Part shown: in pieces, positions 21,051-33,423 of the stretch
How positions within the stretch are numbered: the first letter of the stretch is position 1
Layout: each line of letters starts with the position of its first letter
Assembly (NCBI GenBank): GCA_037576215.1
Contig: JBANDB010000009.1
Location: 1,674,001 to 1,738,000, forward strand
DNA length: 64,000 nucleotides
Reading direction: 5' to 3'
Source of the DNA: Armillaria gallica
Lineage: Eukaryota > Basidiomycota > Agaricomycetes > Agaricales > Physalacriaceae
Made by a program: the position numbers and the translations under genes
The notes under the pieces: model-generated
The model's input: the letters and a program-made list of their open reading frames with translations, nothing else
What the model was told of the DNA's origin: nothing
Databases searched by the model: none

Positions 21051-24000
21051 AACTCAGGATTCTCAACGCAAAAGTGACGCCTCACCAAATGTTACGGCAC
21101 TTTTTTTGAAAGCGCGCACAGGCGGTCTAATATCTGCACTAAATTCCTGAGCTAGTAAGCGTATCTAATCTGTTAGCCATATTTCCGCCATTCCATGGTC
21201 ATGATTTCGTTTGGGTGTGAATCTACGGTGGCAAGCGAAGCCCCAACTGCAGCTTTTCTCCGGATAGCTTCTTCGATATTTAGGTCTCCATTAATCGCTA
21301 TATCATACAAGGTCTACATCGGGTGACGCTCGCTATTGATACAGCTCACGCTCGATCCTGAAGCCTCGATATCGGCTACGGCTGTCGCAAGTTATTGCGT
21401 GAATACGCGACCCGGCGGAATTCCGTTTGCTATGACGCATCACGACCACATATCAGCAATGCTTATCCGTATCAGTCAAGATGCTAATCCATCCAAGCCC
21501 GGGATATATGGCGGTGAGTGTTTCGGCAGCGCTTACTGCGTGGTTCGAGCTTCATAATGTCAAGTCTACTATATGAAATGCATAATATCTGTTACTATCG
21601 CTCAGGTTGAATTTCTGCCCACTGTGTCATTCACGTAAATCAGACCATAGCGTCCGTGCCTGCACACTTTGTTCCATCTCCTCTGGGAACAATGATATTT
21701 TCCAGCCCTGAGCACTGTTCTAATACATACATCCCATTCTAGGTTTTGCCTTGGTAAATCAGCGTCGCCTGATACTCCGGCTTGTCGATATCGCCGGAGT
21801 GGAGCGATGCCTGCAACAGTAACGATGTTCGTTCGTGTGCCGCCTCTGCTTCGGTGGTGAAAAGGAGTATTCAATTAACGCCACATCATGCTATGGTTGC
21901 TGTCAAGGTTTGATCAGCATCCAACTGAGTCCCACAGTTATCGATGTGTTGTACTCGCAGATTCACCTGCTCCGTACGCCGGTGGCAGTTTATGCCACCG
22001 AGGTGGAAAGTATCGGTCAGTTCAGCAGACCACTTCCTTTCATCTTCTTTTCATTTGATATCCTAGAAATAGGAAATGCGATGATAGACGCTGCAATTGA
22101 TTGATCGAAAGCCAAGCCTTTCCCTCGACAGAGCTTTGTGCGTCATTGAGAAGACTGCCATCATCATACATCTGCACTGAACAAAGCTTGGGGTAAGGGA
22201 AACCCGTATATATCCTTCTCTGCACCGCACACCTGGTCCTCACTCGATGATCGGAACCAAAGAAGTAAAAAAGTTGCCTGCCTGCCTACGTGAGTGTTTA
22301 AGCGCGCGCTTCAGGTTCTGTTTTCATGGCATTCTAGATTGATATTGGGTCTGATCTGGCAACGCTTTTCAGTCATGACATGTCTGGGTCTTTGGTAATG
22401 GCTTCTCGTCTAGGACGCTAGGCAGCATCTGGGCTATATGATATTACGCGTCATAAGCGTCATAATACTCGCGTAGCACACACATCCCATGCGGGCGTAG
22501 CCCGAACCGCCGCTATTCAAAACAAAGCTGCTATAAGGCGAATTCAATAGGCGCTTCCCTGCTGTTGGTACGCTTAAATAGTGCCTATCAAGCCATCGCC
22601 ACGGGTGCTTTCACTGATTTTCAGATTTAGATCTGTATCGCTTCCCCCTGGCTTCGTATCTCTACTTCTCCCCTCTACACTTCATTTCCACTGGCACCTA
22701 CACTCGGCCCATTTGTGTCATCTATCTGAGATTTGAATTCTCGTACTTTCTTCAGCTATCCACCGTTCATTTTTACCTGGCGTAGTCATCAACACCAACA
22801 CCATCGGATGGTACGAAGTATTTACTTCCTTTTTGATTTGATCTTTTTCCACTGCCGCAGTTGAAATCCTTCGGAGCAATGTTTTTGTACTCATCTGAGC
22901 ATCATTTATTTAATACACGCCTTGATCTCTTCTTTCTGGTTGGCTGGTCCTTGTGGCCTGTGGCCTCGTCGACCGTTCTAATTAGTGTCTTGAGCGAATA
23001 TATTTGCAACGCAATGTCACCCCTTGTAGGTGGCAAAGCTTCTTTTGTCTTCACGGGCAGGGATGTTGGATGTGCTTGTTTACATAGAATGGAAAACTCC
23101 GCATAGACATTGTGTATTGTAACTCGAAAAATATACTCGTCTCCGCTTGCGGCGACTTTCTCTGTATTTCACATCCCACTCCTGCCACGCTCAAGTTTTT
23201 GCATGAAGGACACATGCAGTAGCACTGAAAAAGTTTCCATATACCGTTTCTGTCAAGTCAGAAACAGAATTCGGTCTGCTAAAATATGATTTCCGGCAGA
23301 TAGAAATGAATCTGACGAAACTTTGTCAGCTCCACAGATCATTTCCACCAGATTCGCTCTGATTCGCTTTACGCTGAAATCATCGTGGACTAGGAGTGTC
23401 CTTCACTAACATCGACCAAGGCACGGTACAGTGTTGACGATCACCACTGAACTTGGCGCTGTTTGGCCCTTCGAATCCCTGGTGCATACTACAGCCAGCC
23501 ATTCCTTCAAGTTCTTACTGTCTGCTTGGGATCAGGATCTGGCTGTATGAGGATGTCTCTATTTCTGCTTTTCCCACATAGCTTTTCTGGGTTGCACAGA
23601 ACTGAGGGTCCGTGTACTTATACAACACCCGAGACTGTTCCCTGGCTTCTTGGCTACTCTTCGGAGCACAGGCGTCTAATTTTCGCTTTCTCAAGGACTT
23701 GGAAACTTGGAAACTTGTAGAATCGATAGCAACCAGCTGCCAGTGGTCTACCTCCCATCGTCCAGTTAACTACTCATGCTCCCATCACCCTAATCGGCCA
23801 TTTCGGGCCGGGAAAGCGTTTTTCAAGTTCGGAGGAGCCGATCAACACCGTCCGTATTGGCTATTAGTATGTCCGTTCATATGTGGCACTGTATTGTTGA
23901 AAGGGAACCTCCTTTCAGGTTGCTCGTGAAGCAAAGGCATCTGCTCCAAACCACGATGGTTCTGTGAAAGCTACCAAAGCTCTGGTAACGAATCAAACGT

Positions 24001-24310
24001 AGTATTGATTTTTCTTTGTCGGAATTCGAAGCTTCATAATACTAATAGCGCGCAGCTTCTTCGATACTAAATCGGAGGCGTGTACTAAACGCGGGATGCT
24101 GCCAGGCCTTCAAGTTAGCATTCGCTGATGAAACCAAACTAGGGGTTCAAGGTTGCCGGTTGTATAGTCCGTATAGTGGCAAGTAAGTTTCATTAGAGGG
24201 TCGTGCCAGGTCACATTGAATTACGCCCGACTTCGTTGCCGCGCGGGCCGCATGCCGCCTCTCTACCTCGCAGACACGGTCACTACCTCTGCCTCTGGTT
24301 TAAAGACGAT
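21051..24310. other. Inter-gene spacer, unit 2
   Basis: Counterpart of 2861-5855. Apart from the small transposon at 23177-23398 I see no gene. Open frames are short and not shared with the other units. Confidence 0.5.
23177..23398. mobile_element. Small non-autonomous CACTA-like element (222 bp)
   Basis: Starts CACTCCT and ends AGGAGTG, with CCACG following a few bases inside both ends. It is flanked by direct repeats TCC (23174-23176 and 23399-23401). The matching stretches in units 1 and 4 (ACATCCTTCACTAA at about 4890 and 42570) are the empty site. CAC termini and a 3 bp duplication are the CACTA superfamily pattern. It contains an internal hairpin around GTTTCTGTCAAGTCAGAAAC and no coding capacity. 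Confidence 0.75.
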
Positions 24311-25517
24311 ATGCCCTTCGAGTGGCTCACCCAGCTCTGCCATACCTTTCTTCGCTTCGTCATGCAGAAGGACGACTCGGCCCCAGAGATGCGCGTCTTT
24401 TCAAAGGCGAGGGACGTGACCAACGCCTCGTCACTTCTCAAGACTCTAAAAGAAAATCACCCTTTCCTCGAAGACGGCCTCGGCAACATCATCGTTACCC
24501 AAGTCGAGTATTGCAAATGCTGCCTCAGCAAAGGTCACGGTAATCACTGGGAGCACGAATTTCTGCTTGTGACGTTGAAGGAGTCGGTCGGAGCCAGGCG
24601 GACGGCGTATCTCATGGTGGACCGGTTGATAGGTGATACGAAGGAATACCCTGGAGGAAAGGATGGACTGCTGACTGATATAGCCAAGCATCAGAGTGGG
24701 GAAATTATCAACACAGAAGTAACCGACTCAACCGACTCGAATTCAGCGGCAGAATCCGAGCCCAGAGCCTTACCTGCTGCGCAACCTGAGTGGGCCACCC
24801 GGAGTCGTATCCACCGCTCTGGTGCCAAAGTCAAGAGATCCACCAAGGGTGATCCTCCCGACGCTCTCGACAGGCTCATCATCTTGCCAAACAAAGACGC
24901 CATCGCAAAAGAGCTGGGGAATTGCCCGTTCGACATTCTCATGACGATGGACCTCACCCAGTCACAAGTCCAGGTCACCCTCGAGCGATTTGCACATCTC
25001 CTCCGGACTACTTCGAAAAACACCCCGGAGTACAACGTCATCTTTGCCCAGTGTTATTGGTACGCCTACACCATTTGGAGCGTCCTTGCAATGGAGACGC
25101 AGATACAGCCCAGATTCGGGCCGCATGCTGAACACCTGTGCTTGTATTCGGGCTACGGGAAAAGTGTGGTTCTGGGGAAAGGCGAATCTGTGAATACGGT
25201 GAGGTCCCCGGAGACGATAAAGGCAGAGTGGGAGAAGGAAAGAACTGCTGAGGACCAAGAATGGGCTGCAAAGAAGCAGGTGAGCATAATTATGACTTCA
25301 GGCGACCAGATCTCTCTGATAGCACCCTCAGGCAATTAATGAAGATGCTCGTCGTGAGGCTGAAGGTCGCCGTGAAGCCGAGGAACGTTGCCGTCTTGAA
25401 GCTGAAGGTCGCCTTCAAGCGGAAGCTGCTCTCCGTGAATCACAGGCTCGTGAGCGCGAACTTCAGAGGAGGTTGGAGGATTTGGAGCGCCTCAATCGTT
25501 CTGCTAATGTAGTCTAA
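24311..25517 (+). CDS. Gene B2: uncharacterised two-exon protein with coiled-coil tail
   Basis: Exon 1 is 24311-25279 and exon 2 is 25332-25517, with a 52 bp phase-0 intron, giving 384 aa. The frame is open 36 codons further upstream, but the ATG at 24311 (MPFEWLTQ) aligns with the starts of the other copies. It keeps all family landmarks: EMRVFSKA, DGLGNIIVTQVEYCKC, PPDALDRLIILPN, MTMDLTQSQ and IFAQCYWYAYTIW. The middle (about 155-190) is Ser/Thr/Asp-rich and variable in length between copies. Exon 2 gives a 61-residue Glu/Arg/Ala helix ending LERLNRSANVV. Intact, while gene A2 in the same unit is dead. Function unknown. Confidence 0.8.
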
Positions 25518-26427
25518 CCATCTTGTTTTATTTTCTTTCATCGCTCTTGATTGTTGCTATCATTTGCTTTCGTGCTATCCATCGCTATCGGTCTTGCTGT
25601 CGTGTTCAATTGCTTTCAGTCAACTATCTTACTTTGCTGTATGCTAGTAACTACTGTACATATATTATTAATAGTTTATGGATCTGGTGCTGACTATCGC
25701 TCTTATATATAATTCGTTTTCAGAAATTATCCAACGCAAGTATGGTTCTCCTTGCCTACTTTCTTCCTTGTTAGAGGGCTCAATTACCAGGTTAATGTCG
25801 GTCGGCTATGTACAGAGCTGAAGCGTTTTGCATGATGATTGCCTGTCGGAATATTACGAGCAAGATAGACTGATCATTCAGACGTGACTAATGTGGACTC
25901 CAAGGGATGAGAGTGATCACTGGGCAGAACCATAGCCATCGCCAACACTACGATGACTCATGAGTCCGAATACAAAATTCGCGTTCTTTTATAGCTGACA
26001 GGAATTGTACAATGAATGGCCCATCCAAGGGTACATATCGTGTCAGGACGAGGCCGTGCCATACATACAAATCTGTCATAGTAGCTTCCGATTCGAGGAT
26101 ACGTGCTTGCGACTCAAAGTTGCCGATGCGATGCGGGGCGACCCATGGAGATATTCGAGAATGAGTACATCCAGGAGCTCAGAAAGCAGTTGCATCTTAG
26201 CGAAAGACGATTAGGTTGGCGCCCCTGCGGACTTCTGTCGTTCATTTCTTTTATTTCGGAAAACTCTGGTCGAAGTTTCTCCAAAAGTTGGTCAAAAGAG
26301 AACATGCTGAAATCGTCCTCTAGTCCCACCTACTATTGTGGTAAGTCGTCGCGCTGGTGACTACACAAGAGATTAGAAATTCCTTCGGGCGAATACGAGA
26401 TAGGTCAGAAAATAACCATGGCTGGTA
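25518..26427. other. Tail of unit 2 downstream of gene B2
   Basis: Non-coding. It matches the unit 1 and unit 4 tails. ATATTACGAGCAAG at about 25851 is the second empty site for the MITE at 45398. No gene seen. Confidence 0.5.
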
Positions 26428-27429
26428 CTAGAGAAAGCAAAATACAGAAACAAATCGCAGTTTAGACGAGCTGTGAAGTCTATAATAAGCGAATGAGGTG
26501 TCTATCCTAGTTTCTGAATTCGAGTAGAACTGTTTCAAAGTAAGAGCTTGAAGAATTCGCTTCAGCGTAACAGGTACAGCACACGAAACTCTGTCCAGTG
26601 TTCGTTTTGAAAAATGGCGGGACAGCCTGAGGGGAATCAGGGTATCGTCTGCAGATCTTACAGCCCCGAGTCTGACGTCGTCCTCGCGCTTCACATAATG
26701 AGCGGCGAAAACCCGGTTGACATCGCTGTGGCTCCTTGAAACCGTTGAAATATGGTCAGGGATAGAACGAGTGAGAGGCAAAGCAGGGAAGGCGTAGCTG
26801 TACCCGAAGTCGTAAGAAAATGCAAAAATGCTCGAACTTGAACCAATCTCGCACATGTCAGAACTTGTCAGACGGTTGAAGACGAAAAGAAAGATAATAT
26901 TCGCAAAAGCCAGAGGTAAAGACCAAAGAAAAGCCAAAGACCCGGAAGAAATATGGGCATAGGAATGTGATAATGATGCCAAGGCTGACCTCGAAGGAAA
27001 AACATGCAAATGGGCGAGGTATAGACTGTGATATGTTTGAGGAAAGGGAGAAAGAGAAATCGAAAAGACGGAAGAGAAGAGGGTATACCAAAGAACCGAA
27101 GGAAATATGGGTATAGGAATGTGATGATGGTAGGCTGACCTCGAAGGAGAAATATGCAAATTGGCGAGGTATAGGCTGTGATATGGTCGAGGAAAAAGAA
27201 AGAAAGGAGACCGATAAGACGGAAGAGAAAAGGGTATATGGGGTAGGAATGCAATAAAGAAGAATAATGATATAGGTTGGGGGAGGATCAAATGTTGACC
27301 GAGAGCAATGCTGCGCGGATGTCCTAACCGTGAACCAAATACCGATGATGACGATGCAAAACCGAAAACCGAGGAGACGCTGGAGACAACGAGGATGTCG
27401 AAGGATGTAGTAGTCTGTCGTGCACGCAA
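26428..27429 (-). CDS. Doubtful 333-codon frame downstream of gene A3
   Basis: A long open frame rich in Ser, Phe, Leu, Pro and His with no domain I recognise. Its length comes partly from a two-copy tandem repeat of the DNA, so HSLYLA and PSRSA recur. In unit 5 (46650-47129) the frame is similar for about 100 residues and then differs, with an early stop. It may simply be the 3' flank of gene A. Confidence 0.15.
   Translation of the reverse strand: MRARQTTTSFDILVVSSVSSVFGFASSSSVFGSRLGHPRSIALGQHLILPQPISLFFFIAFLPHIPFSLPSYRSPFFLFPRPYHSLYLANLHISPSRSAYHHHIPIPIFPSVLWYTLFSSVFSISLSPFPQTYHSLYLAHLHVFPSRSALASLSHSYAHISSGSLAFLWSLPLAFANIIFLFVFNRLTSSDMCEIGSSSSIFAFSYDFGYSYAFPALPLTRSIPDHISTVSRSHSDVNRVFAAHYVKREDDVRLGAVRSADDTLIPLRLSRHFSKRTLDRVSCAVPVTLKRILQALTLKQFYSNSETRIDTSFAYYRLHSSSKLRFVSVFCFL
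26941..27250. repeat. Two-copy tandem repeat downstream of gene A3
   Basis: Copies begin GAAATATGGG near 26945 and 27106 (period about 160 bp) and share GTGATGATGGTAGGCTGACC and GGCGAGGTATAG. Unit 5 has the same duplication at about 46626-46960. Confidence 0.6.
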
Positions 27430-27738
27430 AGGGAAATGATATAGGGGAATAGAACTCGTCGACTACCCGTCGGAAGTCAACGGTCCCTCCGAGGTCCATC
27501 AGAGAACGGTGATGGCCCGTCGACCACCCCCGTCTCCAATGTTCCTCAACTACCAGGGATAGAGGAAGGACTGGTAAGCTCGTCAGCGAACCAATTCTCC
27601 CCCAGTGACCAGCCGCATGCATCAAAGCCCGTCGGCTCCAATGCACCGCTGATCATCCCTTGGGTCCCAACGCGGCGACGTAGTAGGTGTGTGTGACCGA
27701 CATCCTCGCCATCTCCATGCGTTCGCTAAAGTATCGAT

Positions 27739-30384
27739 TTAGCCTCTCCATCGAGGGAACTTGGAGGGAGGAGACTGAGAACAAAATCAGAATTTCGAAA
27801 ATACAGCAGAGAAATGAAGACTCACACAGTGACGTGCTGGACGGGTAGGGGAGTCGCTTTCATCCTTGAAGCGCGTTGTCGGCGCGATGAGAGGGAAACG
27901 ACTCCCATGTTTGGCCAGCTTCGGTCGCACAGAGGGAGGCGGTGTGGGGACACCAGACAGAACTCCTTGAACTCGTCCAACCTTGATCGGGGTGCGGGAC
28001 AGTGGGAAAGTACGGGGTGTGTTCGTCACCTGAGCTAATGCTGGCCTTCTCCTGTAAACGGTCGGGGTCCTGGATGGTGAAGGGATTCCATACCGGATAG
28101 CAGGCGCGGCCACCGATGCCTCAGAAGACGATTCCAAGAACCGTGACTGGGGGTTCGAAGGGCGCACGAACGGAGAAGGGGAGGGAATGCCGATTGCGGC
28201 TGCCAAAGACACACCCGTCTGGATGGTAGGATTGGCCTCCGTCGACACGAACAAGGAATCCTTGTGGTCAGCATCCTCTATAAGAGTGTTGTACGGAAGT
28301 CGCAAGATGGGATTCGTCGCGTGCTCCGACAGACGCAATGCAGATATGCGTACCTACACAACATTAAATGTCAGCAGGATACAACAGAAACTAACTGGCA
28401 ATGCTCACCAGTCCTTCGCCCAGCTGCATCTCGTACTTGTCCTCGTCGGTGGCAGCCTCGTCAAGGGGAAACATGGTGTCATACACAACTCTGATGAGTT
28501 CCTCGCTCCTCAGCATACGATACCAAAATTCGCGGGCCCATACATGCTAGAAATTGAATGGTAAGCATTCGTGGATATGGACGTGCTTCGTATTGGCACT
28601 CACTTTCGTATCCGCACCCCAACGCTCACGGAAATATTCGAATGGCTTAGCCCGGACTGGTCTTGGCGAAGCCGGGGTCGAGGGCGAGGTTGAGGGCGAT
28701 GGTGATACTCCTAGCTCCGTCGCAGGAAGGGACAGTGCCATGTTCTGTAAGCGTGGCACGTTAGCATTCTCATCCCAGAAAGAAGTTCCACAAAACGTAC
28801 CCCATCACCCTCCGACTCATAACCAAATCCTCGGACGTCCTCCCGCAAACGCTCAAAGTCAGTTGGTTTCCGGAGATCATCAACTGACGGGAACGACATC
28901 GTCGACGCCATCGTGTATATATTCTGAAAACTCGCAGCTGAGTGACCGACATAGATGCATTCTGTGGTGCACTTACATATTCACTACTGACAGTCGGAAC
29001 TGAAAAGGACTCTGGATCGTCCATCATCCGGGATGGTGAATTTCCCTCTGTGGCTGTGGCGTAAAGACTGCCCCGACTCTCGGCCGGAGCGAAAACGTTC
29101 TATGAGACGTACAATGTTAGTCGGTGAACCAAAAATGTGGAATGGACATGCTTACCGTCGATTCCTCCGGTGCCAATGAACACTGAACACCAACGGACAT
29201 CTTTGACACCGGCTCGGTACCAACGGAAACGTTCTATAAGATGCGCGATGTTAGTCCATGCATCAAAGGCGCCAGATATGCGTCCCTACCTTGACCTCAT
29301 ATACTTCAGGCATAGCTTGGATGCCGACGGACGTCCTTGAGGGCTGAACGGCATCGCTGCAGACGCTTCCAGATGGTAGTGATGCCGGATCGATCGATGC
29401 CTGCAGGTATAACAATGAGAAAATGTGCTCCAGAAAATGATATACGAAACTCACCTCGAGGTTACCGCCGTGTTCTGAATCTGCCTGTTCCGATAACGGG
29501 ATATCCTCCGCGACCACCTCGCCCTGTCTAAATCCGACTCCCAGACGTGCCTCAACTATGCGGGTTACGGCAGACTCGATACCGCAGGACGCCATCGTTC
29601 CGAAGCAGCTGCACAAGTCGACGAACAGAGGGCAGTGGAGCGTGTCCAAGACGGCGGAAACTTTCTCAAAGGAGATACTCTGGGCGAGGAATCCCATAGC
29701 AAAGCTTATCAAGACCATGGTGATGATCGTGAAGACCGACATCTGTGTACTTTGGCCAAGGAAGGAAGAACGCCACGGGCGAGAAGTGGGGATGGGGATG
29801 GGCTGGCAGAATCGATGATAGAAAGAACGTGATGCTTGCTTGAAGACCACAACAAACGAGGCGACAACGGCGACCACGACTGCGGATAGCGCCAGCGACT
29901 TGAACGTCCTCAGGTTCGACTGAGCCCGTGCGACCCTCAACGATAACCGCGTTGACTGGTGCGGGGCAGAAGCCGACCTGGGTGCATCGTCGATGGGTGT
30001 CGTCGCTGCAGGTGTCTGGACAACGATGACCGCGCTGACCGTCCCAATGATGGCAGGTTCCAGCAGCTGCCGGATGATACCTTGGGAAGGAGTATCCTCA
30101 ACGGTAATAGCTACGTCGTTGGAAAGGCGAGTTTGGCGGTCCAGGTTGGTGTGCACCAAGGCAATGGGCTCGAGGAGCCCACTGATGACGCCTGGAGTGA
30201 TTGTATTGTCTTCGGAAAGGTCGAGGTCCTCGTTGGTGTCCTGTACCCTGTAGTCAAAGACGACCGCAGGGACAGGCGCCTCCCACCTCCGACTGACGTC
30301 GGTGGAGGGAATCGATGCCTGATATACCGAGTATGACAGCACATAGAGAAGGGTGCTCAGCGAGAAGCTCGAGCAAGGAAACAT
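27739..30384 (-). CDS. Gene A3: multi-exon membrane protein of unknown function, intact copy
   Basis: Nine exons: 29455-30384, 29290-29400, 29156-29233, 28977-29099, 28801-28923, 28604-28744, 28409-28546, 27826-28353 and 27739-27774. All introns are 54-65 bp or so and in phase 0. The product is about 735 aa. Residues 1-20 are hydrophobic (possible signal or anchor). Clear membrane segments lie at about 163-181 (LSAVVVAVVASFVVVF) and 215-234 (VFTIITMVLISFAMGF), with a third hydrophobic stretch at about 244-272. The rest looks soluble: a motif (SRTSVGIQ) in exon 2 with a relative (SKMSVGVQ) in exon 3, then FERLREDVRGFGYESEG, a Pro-rich stretch, FEYFRERWG, WAREFWYRM and a Pro/Ser/Arg-rich tail ending SPPSKFPRWRG. 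I know no family for it. Copy 3 is the only one of five with no stop or frameshift. Confidence 0.78.
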
Positions 30385-30440
30385 GTTGGTGATTTGGGTT
30401 CAAGTTCGAGTAATGTTGGATTTCCCGATCCATGGCTGGG

Positions 30441-30447
30441 TTATATA
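30441..30447 (-). promoter_or_regulatory. Putative TATA box of gene A3
   Basis: TATATAA on the minus strand about 57 bp upstream of the A3 ATG, followed by CCAGCCATGGATCGGG as in copies 1, 2 and 4. Confidence 0.5.
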
Positions 30448-30631
30448 CCCCCCGATCTTCCTTCGATCGTTGACTGCGCCGAGACCGACTCGTCGAAGGG
30501 TTTCACGCGTCCTAGTGAGTGGAAAAGAAATGCGATGAAAGGCGAGAGATGAAAGAATAGGCCGCATTTGAACCCATGAAAATTGGACAAGCGCTGAATA
30601 TGTTACTCATGTATTTGAGACGATTTAAATA

Positions 30632-31640
30632 TCACAGTGTTTCGATCACGTCCTGAAATCGGGCCAAGGCGTGCTTACAAAACTGGAAAGATGTCGTCCT
30701 AGGCGATGAGCGAGATACCGCCGGGTAGCACGGTCACCACAGCGTCTGGTATCGCATTGATGCGATACCGGCATGTATCAATGTGTGTAGCTCATGCTCC
30801 ATTCAAGGTCGGGTTCGAGGTCGCAGAGACATCCTCGCTCGGAACGTTCAATCTATGGCGGGTTTAAGACTTCACTGAAAAATTTGTCGCGTGAATAAGG
30901 ATTACAGATACTAGCGATCTACGTACCCTATGGAGCACCATCCTATTTCAATTGCAATAATGCCAAATTGAGACATTTAATAGCTTGCAGTAGTCAAACC
31001 TTCCATTTTGCCCACTGTGACATTTCTAGCACAGGGAAAACGCAGTAGTCTTATGGAGCATAATATTGCGCATGCACACCTTACCATCCTTCGCTGGAGC
31101 AGCTACAAACGGCCTAGGGAAGGTTCGAGACTGCATCAGAGTCGAAGAACGCATCCACTCCAATGCTTTCTGCTATCCCCGATAGCTAGGTAGATTACCT
31201 GAATGAAGAATACGGTAAATGGACTGACTTTAGTAGCCACATCGTAAAACATGCTCACCTTCCTCAGAAATTCCCGAGATTCTAGTCATAGCTTTATAGC
31301 GCTGATCTCGGGCTAAGGCTGCAAAGACCTCATTTTCAGTGAGTAAAGGATGCACCAAGGTCGAATTTGCTCCTAGGTATTAATACCCGGAAGAATCTCT
31401 TCCTGTCGCATTGTTGATGAAATAAACGAGCAACCCTGGGTGCACCACATGAAAAAAAGGAGAAGAGCCGATTTAAGGCAGAGTTTTTGCAGTCATAGAC
31501 CCAGAAGCAGAGAGAGAAATAGTTCAGTATTGATCGTAACATTTCTTTTCCACATTTTGTTGGAAGGAGTGAAGCGGCAGGCAAGTACCAGTGAGGGTCG
31601 GACGAAAGAAAATCAGTGGCCGTGCCACCAATTCGGCAAC
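30632..31640 (-). pseudogene. Gene C relic, unit 3
   Basis: The 3' end KHALARFQDVIETL with stop at 30632-30634 is retained, but the upstream blocks are more degraded and shorter than in units 1 and 2. Confidence 0.4.
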
Positions 31641-31651
31641 TTACATAATTT

Positions 31652-31800
31652 GATGCCCGGTCCCCGGGTCCCGTACCACTTGCCACGGTATGCCACTTCG
31701 ATGATCTCGTCCAGGTGAGTGTGTACCGTCGTCTTGTATCGACAGAGTCTGAGGTGACGACAGTCTCGCTCCTAGACGATAAATACTAACAGTTTTAGTA
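31652..31800 (+). pseudogene. BTB/POZ gene relic, unit 3 (5' end only)
   Basis: ATGCCCGGTCCCCGGG start context and a GTGAGTGTGTACCGTCGTC donor region, followed by remnants of exon 2 (TCTCGCTCCTAGACG). No POZ core. Confidence 0.55.
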
Positions 31801-33421
31801 ACGAACACGTCCGTAAAATCCACATTTGGCATGCAGCACGTCAACAAGTTCGGAATACAGCCGCGGTGCGTTGCTTGTCCATGACTACGGAAACAGAACC
31901 GGACGTCCCACAGAATGAAGCCAAAGATCCTCAACGAACCGCTAGCCACGACTTGAACGATGTGACACCAAACGTGGCAGTACTTTTTACATGAAACGAA
32001 ATATTAGCGCGTAAAGACGGTCTGATATTCGCCCAAAATTCCCTGAGGAAGATCATTTATCTCTCGCTAATATTCAAGCTGTGAGTTCAGTCTTGGTTAC
32101 ATTTGCATGTGGATTAAGGATTCCTACGGACGCAAGCGAAAACCTGGTTTTCTTTCTAATTCATTTCACTACCTCAAGTCATTGACCATATCTCGCAGGG
32201 TCCATTGTTTGCTATTGATACAGCTGGCCTCAATTTAGATGCCACGATCTGGCCTATACACTCTGCCGCTAGCCAGGCGTACTTGGAATTATCTTTGCTA
32301 TGATGAATCGTAACTACGTTCTGATCTGTATCTGCGAAGTCAGTCAAGTTCAGGGTGAGTGGTTTGGCTCCTCTTCTTACATGGTTTCAGCCTCACAATG
32401 TCAGCCTGCTAGATGAAGTGCACAACGTCTGTGCCTCTGCCGCCAAACAGCGAGTTTCCAGGAATATATGATGTTCGTGCCTGCGATTTGCTTCATCTGC
32501 CCCTGGAAGCAAGGATTTCCATCCAGCTGTTACACTTAATCTATGAAATCGATTTCGCCATACTCCGGCTTGTCGATATCGCCAAGGTACAGCAATGTCT
32601 GCCACAATGACGATATTCGTTCGTGTGTTGTTTCACTGCTTCGGCAGTGAAAAGGAGTATTCAATTGATGCCACACCATCGTTGCCAAGATTTGATCAGC
32701 ATCCAGGCGAGCCCCACATTGATCAATGCATTGTCTTCGCAGATTCGCCTGTTCCGTGCCTAATGGCAGTTTATGTCCCCGAGGTGTAAAGTATCGGTCA
32801 GTTCAATAGACCCCGTCCTTTCACATTCTATTCATCTGTAGTCCTAGAAATAGGAAATACGGGGATAGATCACCGACCGACCAGTCGACCACTAGCCAAC
32901 TCTTTTTCCTCGACAGCACTCTGTGCGCCGTTGAACAGGTTGCCGTCGTAGACCTGTGCCGACTAAAGCCCAAGGAAACTCTTGTGTCTACTCTTCTCGA
33001 CGCCAGAAGCATGTTGCACGCTTCACGCTCCTCTCTCGGTGATTAGAACCCAAGAGGTGGCCAACATGCGTGAGTATTTTAAGCGCGCGGTTCCAGCTTT
33101 GTTTTCACGGCATTCTGGTTTATTCAAAATAGATCTGATCTGACGATGACGTCTTTGAGAAGGCTAACAGTAGGCAATATCCGGGGCCCACTAATCATAT
33201 TGCACACCCAAGTGTACGTATAGCCCAAACCACCACCATTCAAAACCAAAGCTACCCGAGGACGGTTTCAGTTAGCGTTTGCCCACTGTTGGTAATGCTG
33301 ATTAGTGCGATGTGCCTATCAAGCTACCGCCACGATAAGGTGAGTGATTTTCATCGATTTTCAGATGTGTCAGATCTTCTGGTCAATTTCTGCACTTCCA
33401 CCCACGCCACTGGGGATTTAT
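31801..33421. other. Inter-gene spacer, unit 3, left part
   Basis: Counterpart of the spacers in units 1, 2 and 4. No gene seen. The spacer continues after the transposon at 33424-34044. Confidence 0.45.
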
Positions 33422-33423
33422 TA

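Larger units (their letters stand above)
16441..26420. repeat. Segmental duplication unit 2
   Basis: Contains A2 (broken), gene C relic, BTB relic, spacer with a small CACTC-ended element, and intact gene B2. It starts abruptly with only about 240 bp of the region downstream of gene A, whereas units 3 and 5 have about 1.3 kb. Confidence 0.85.
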
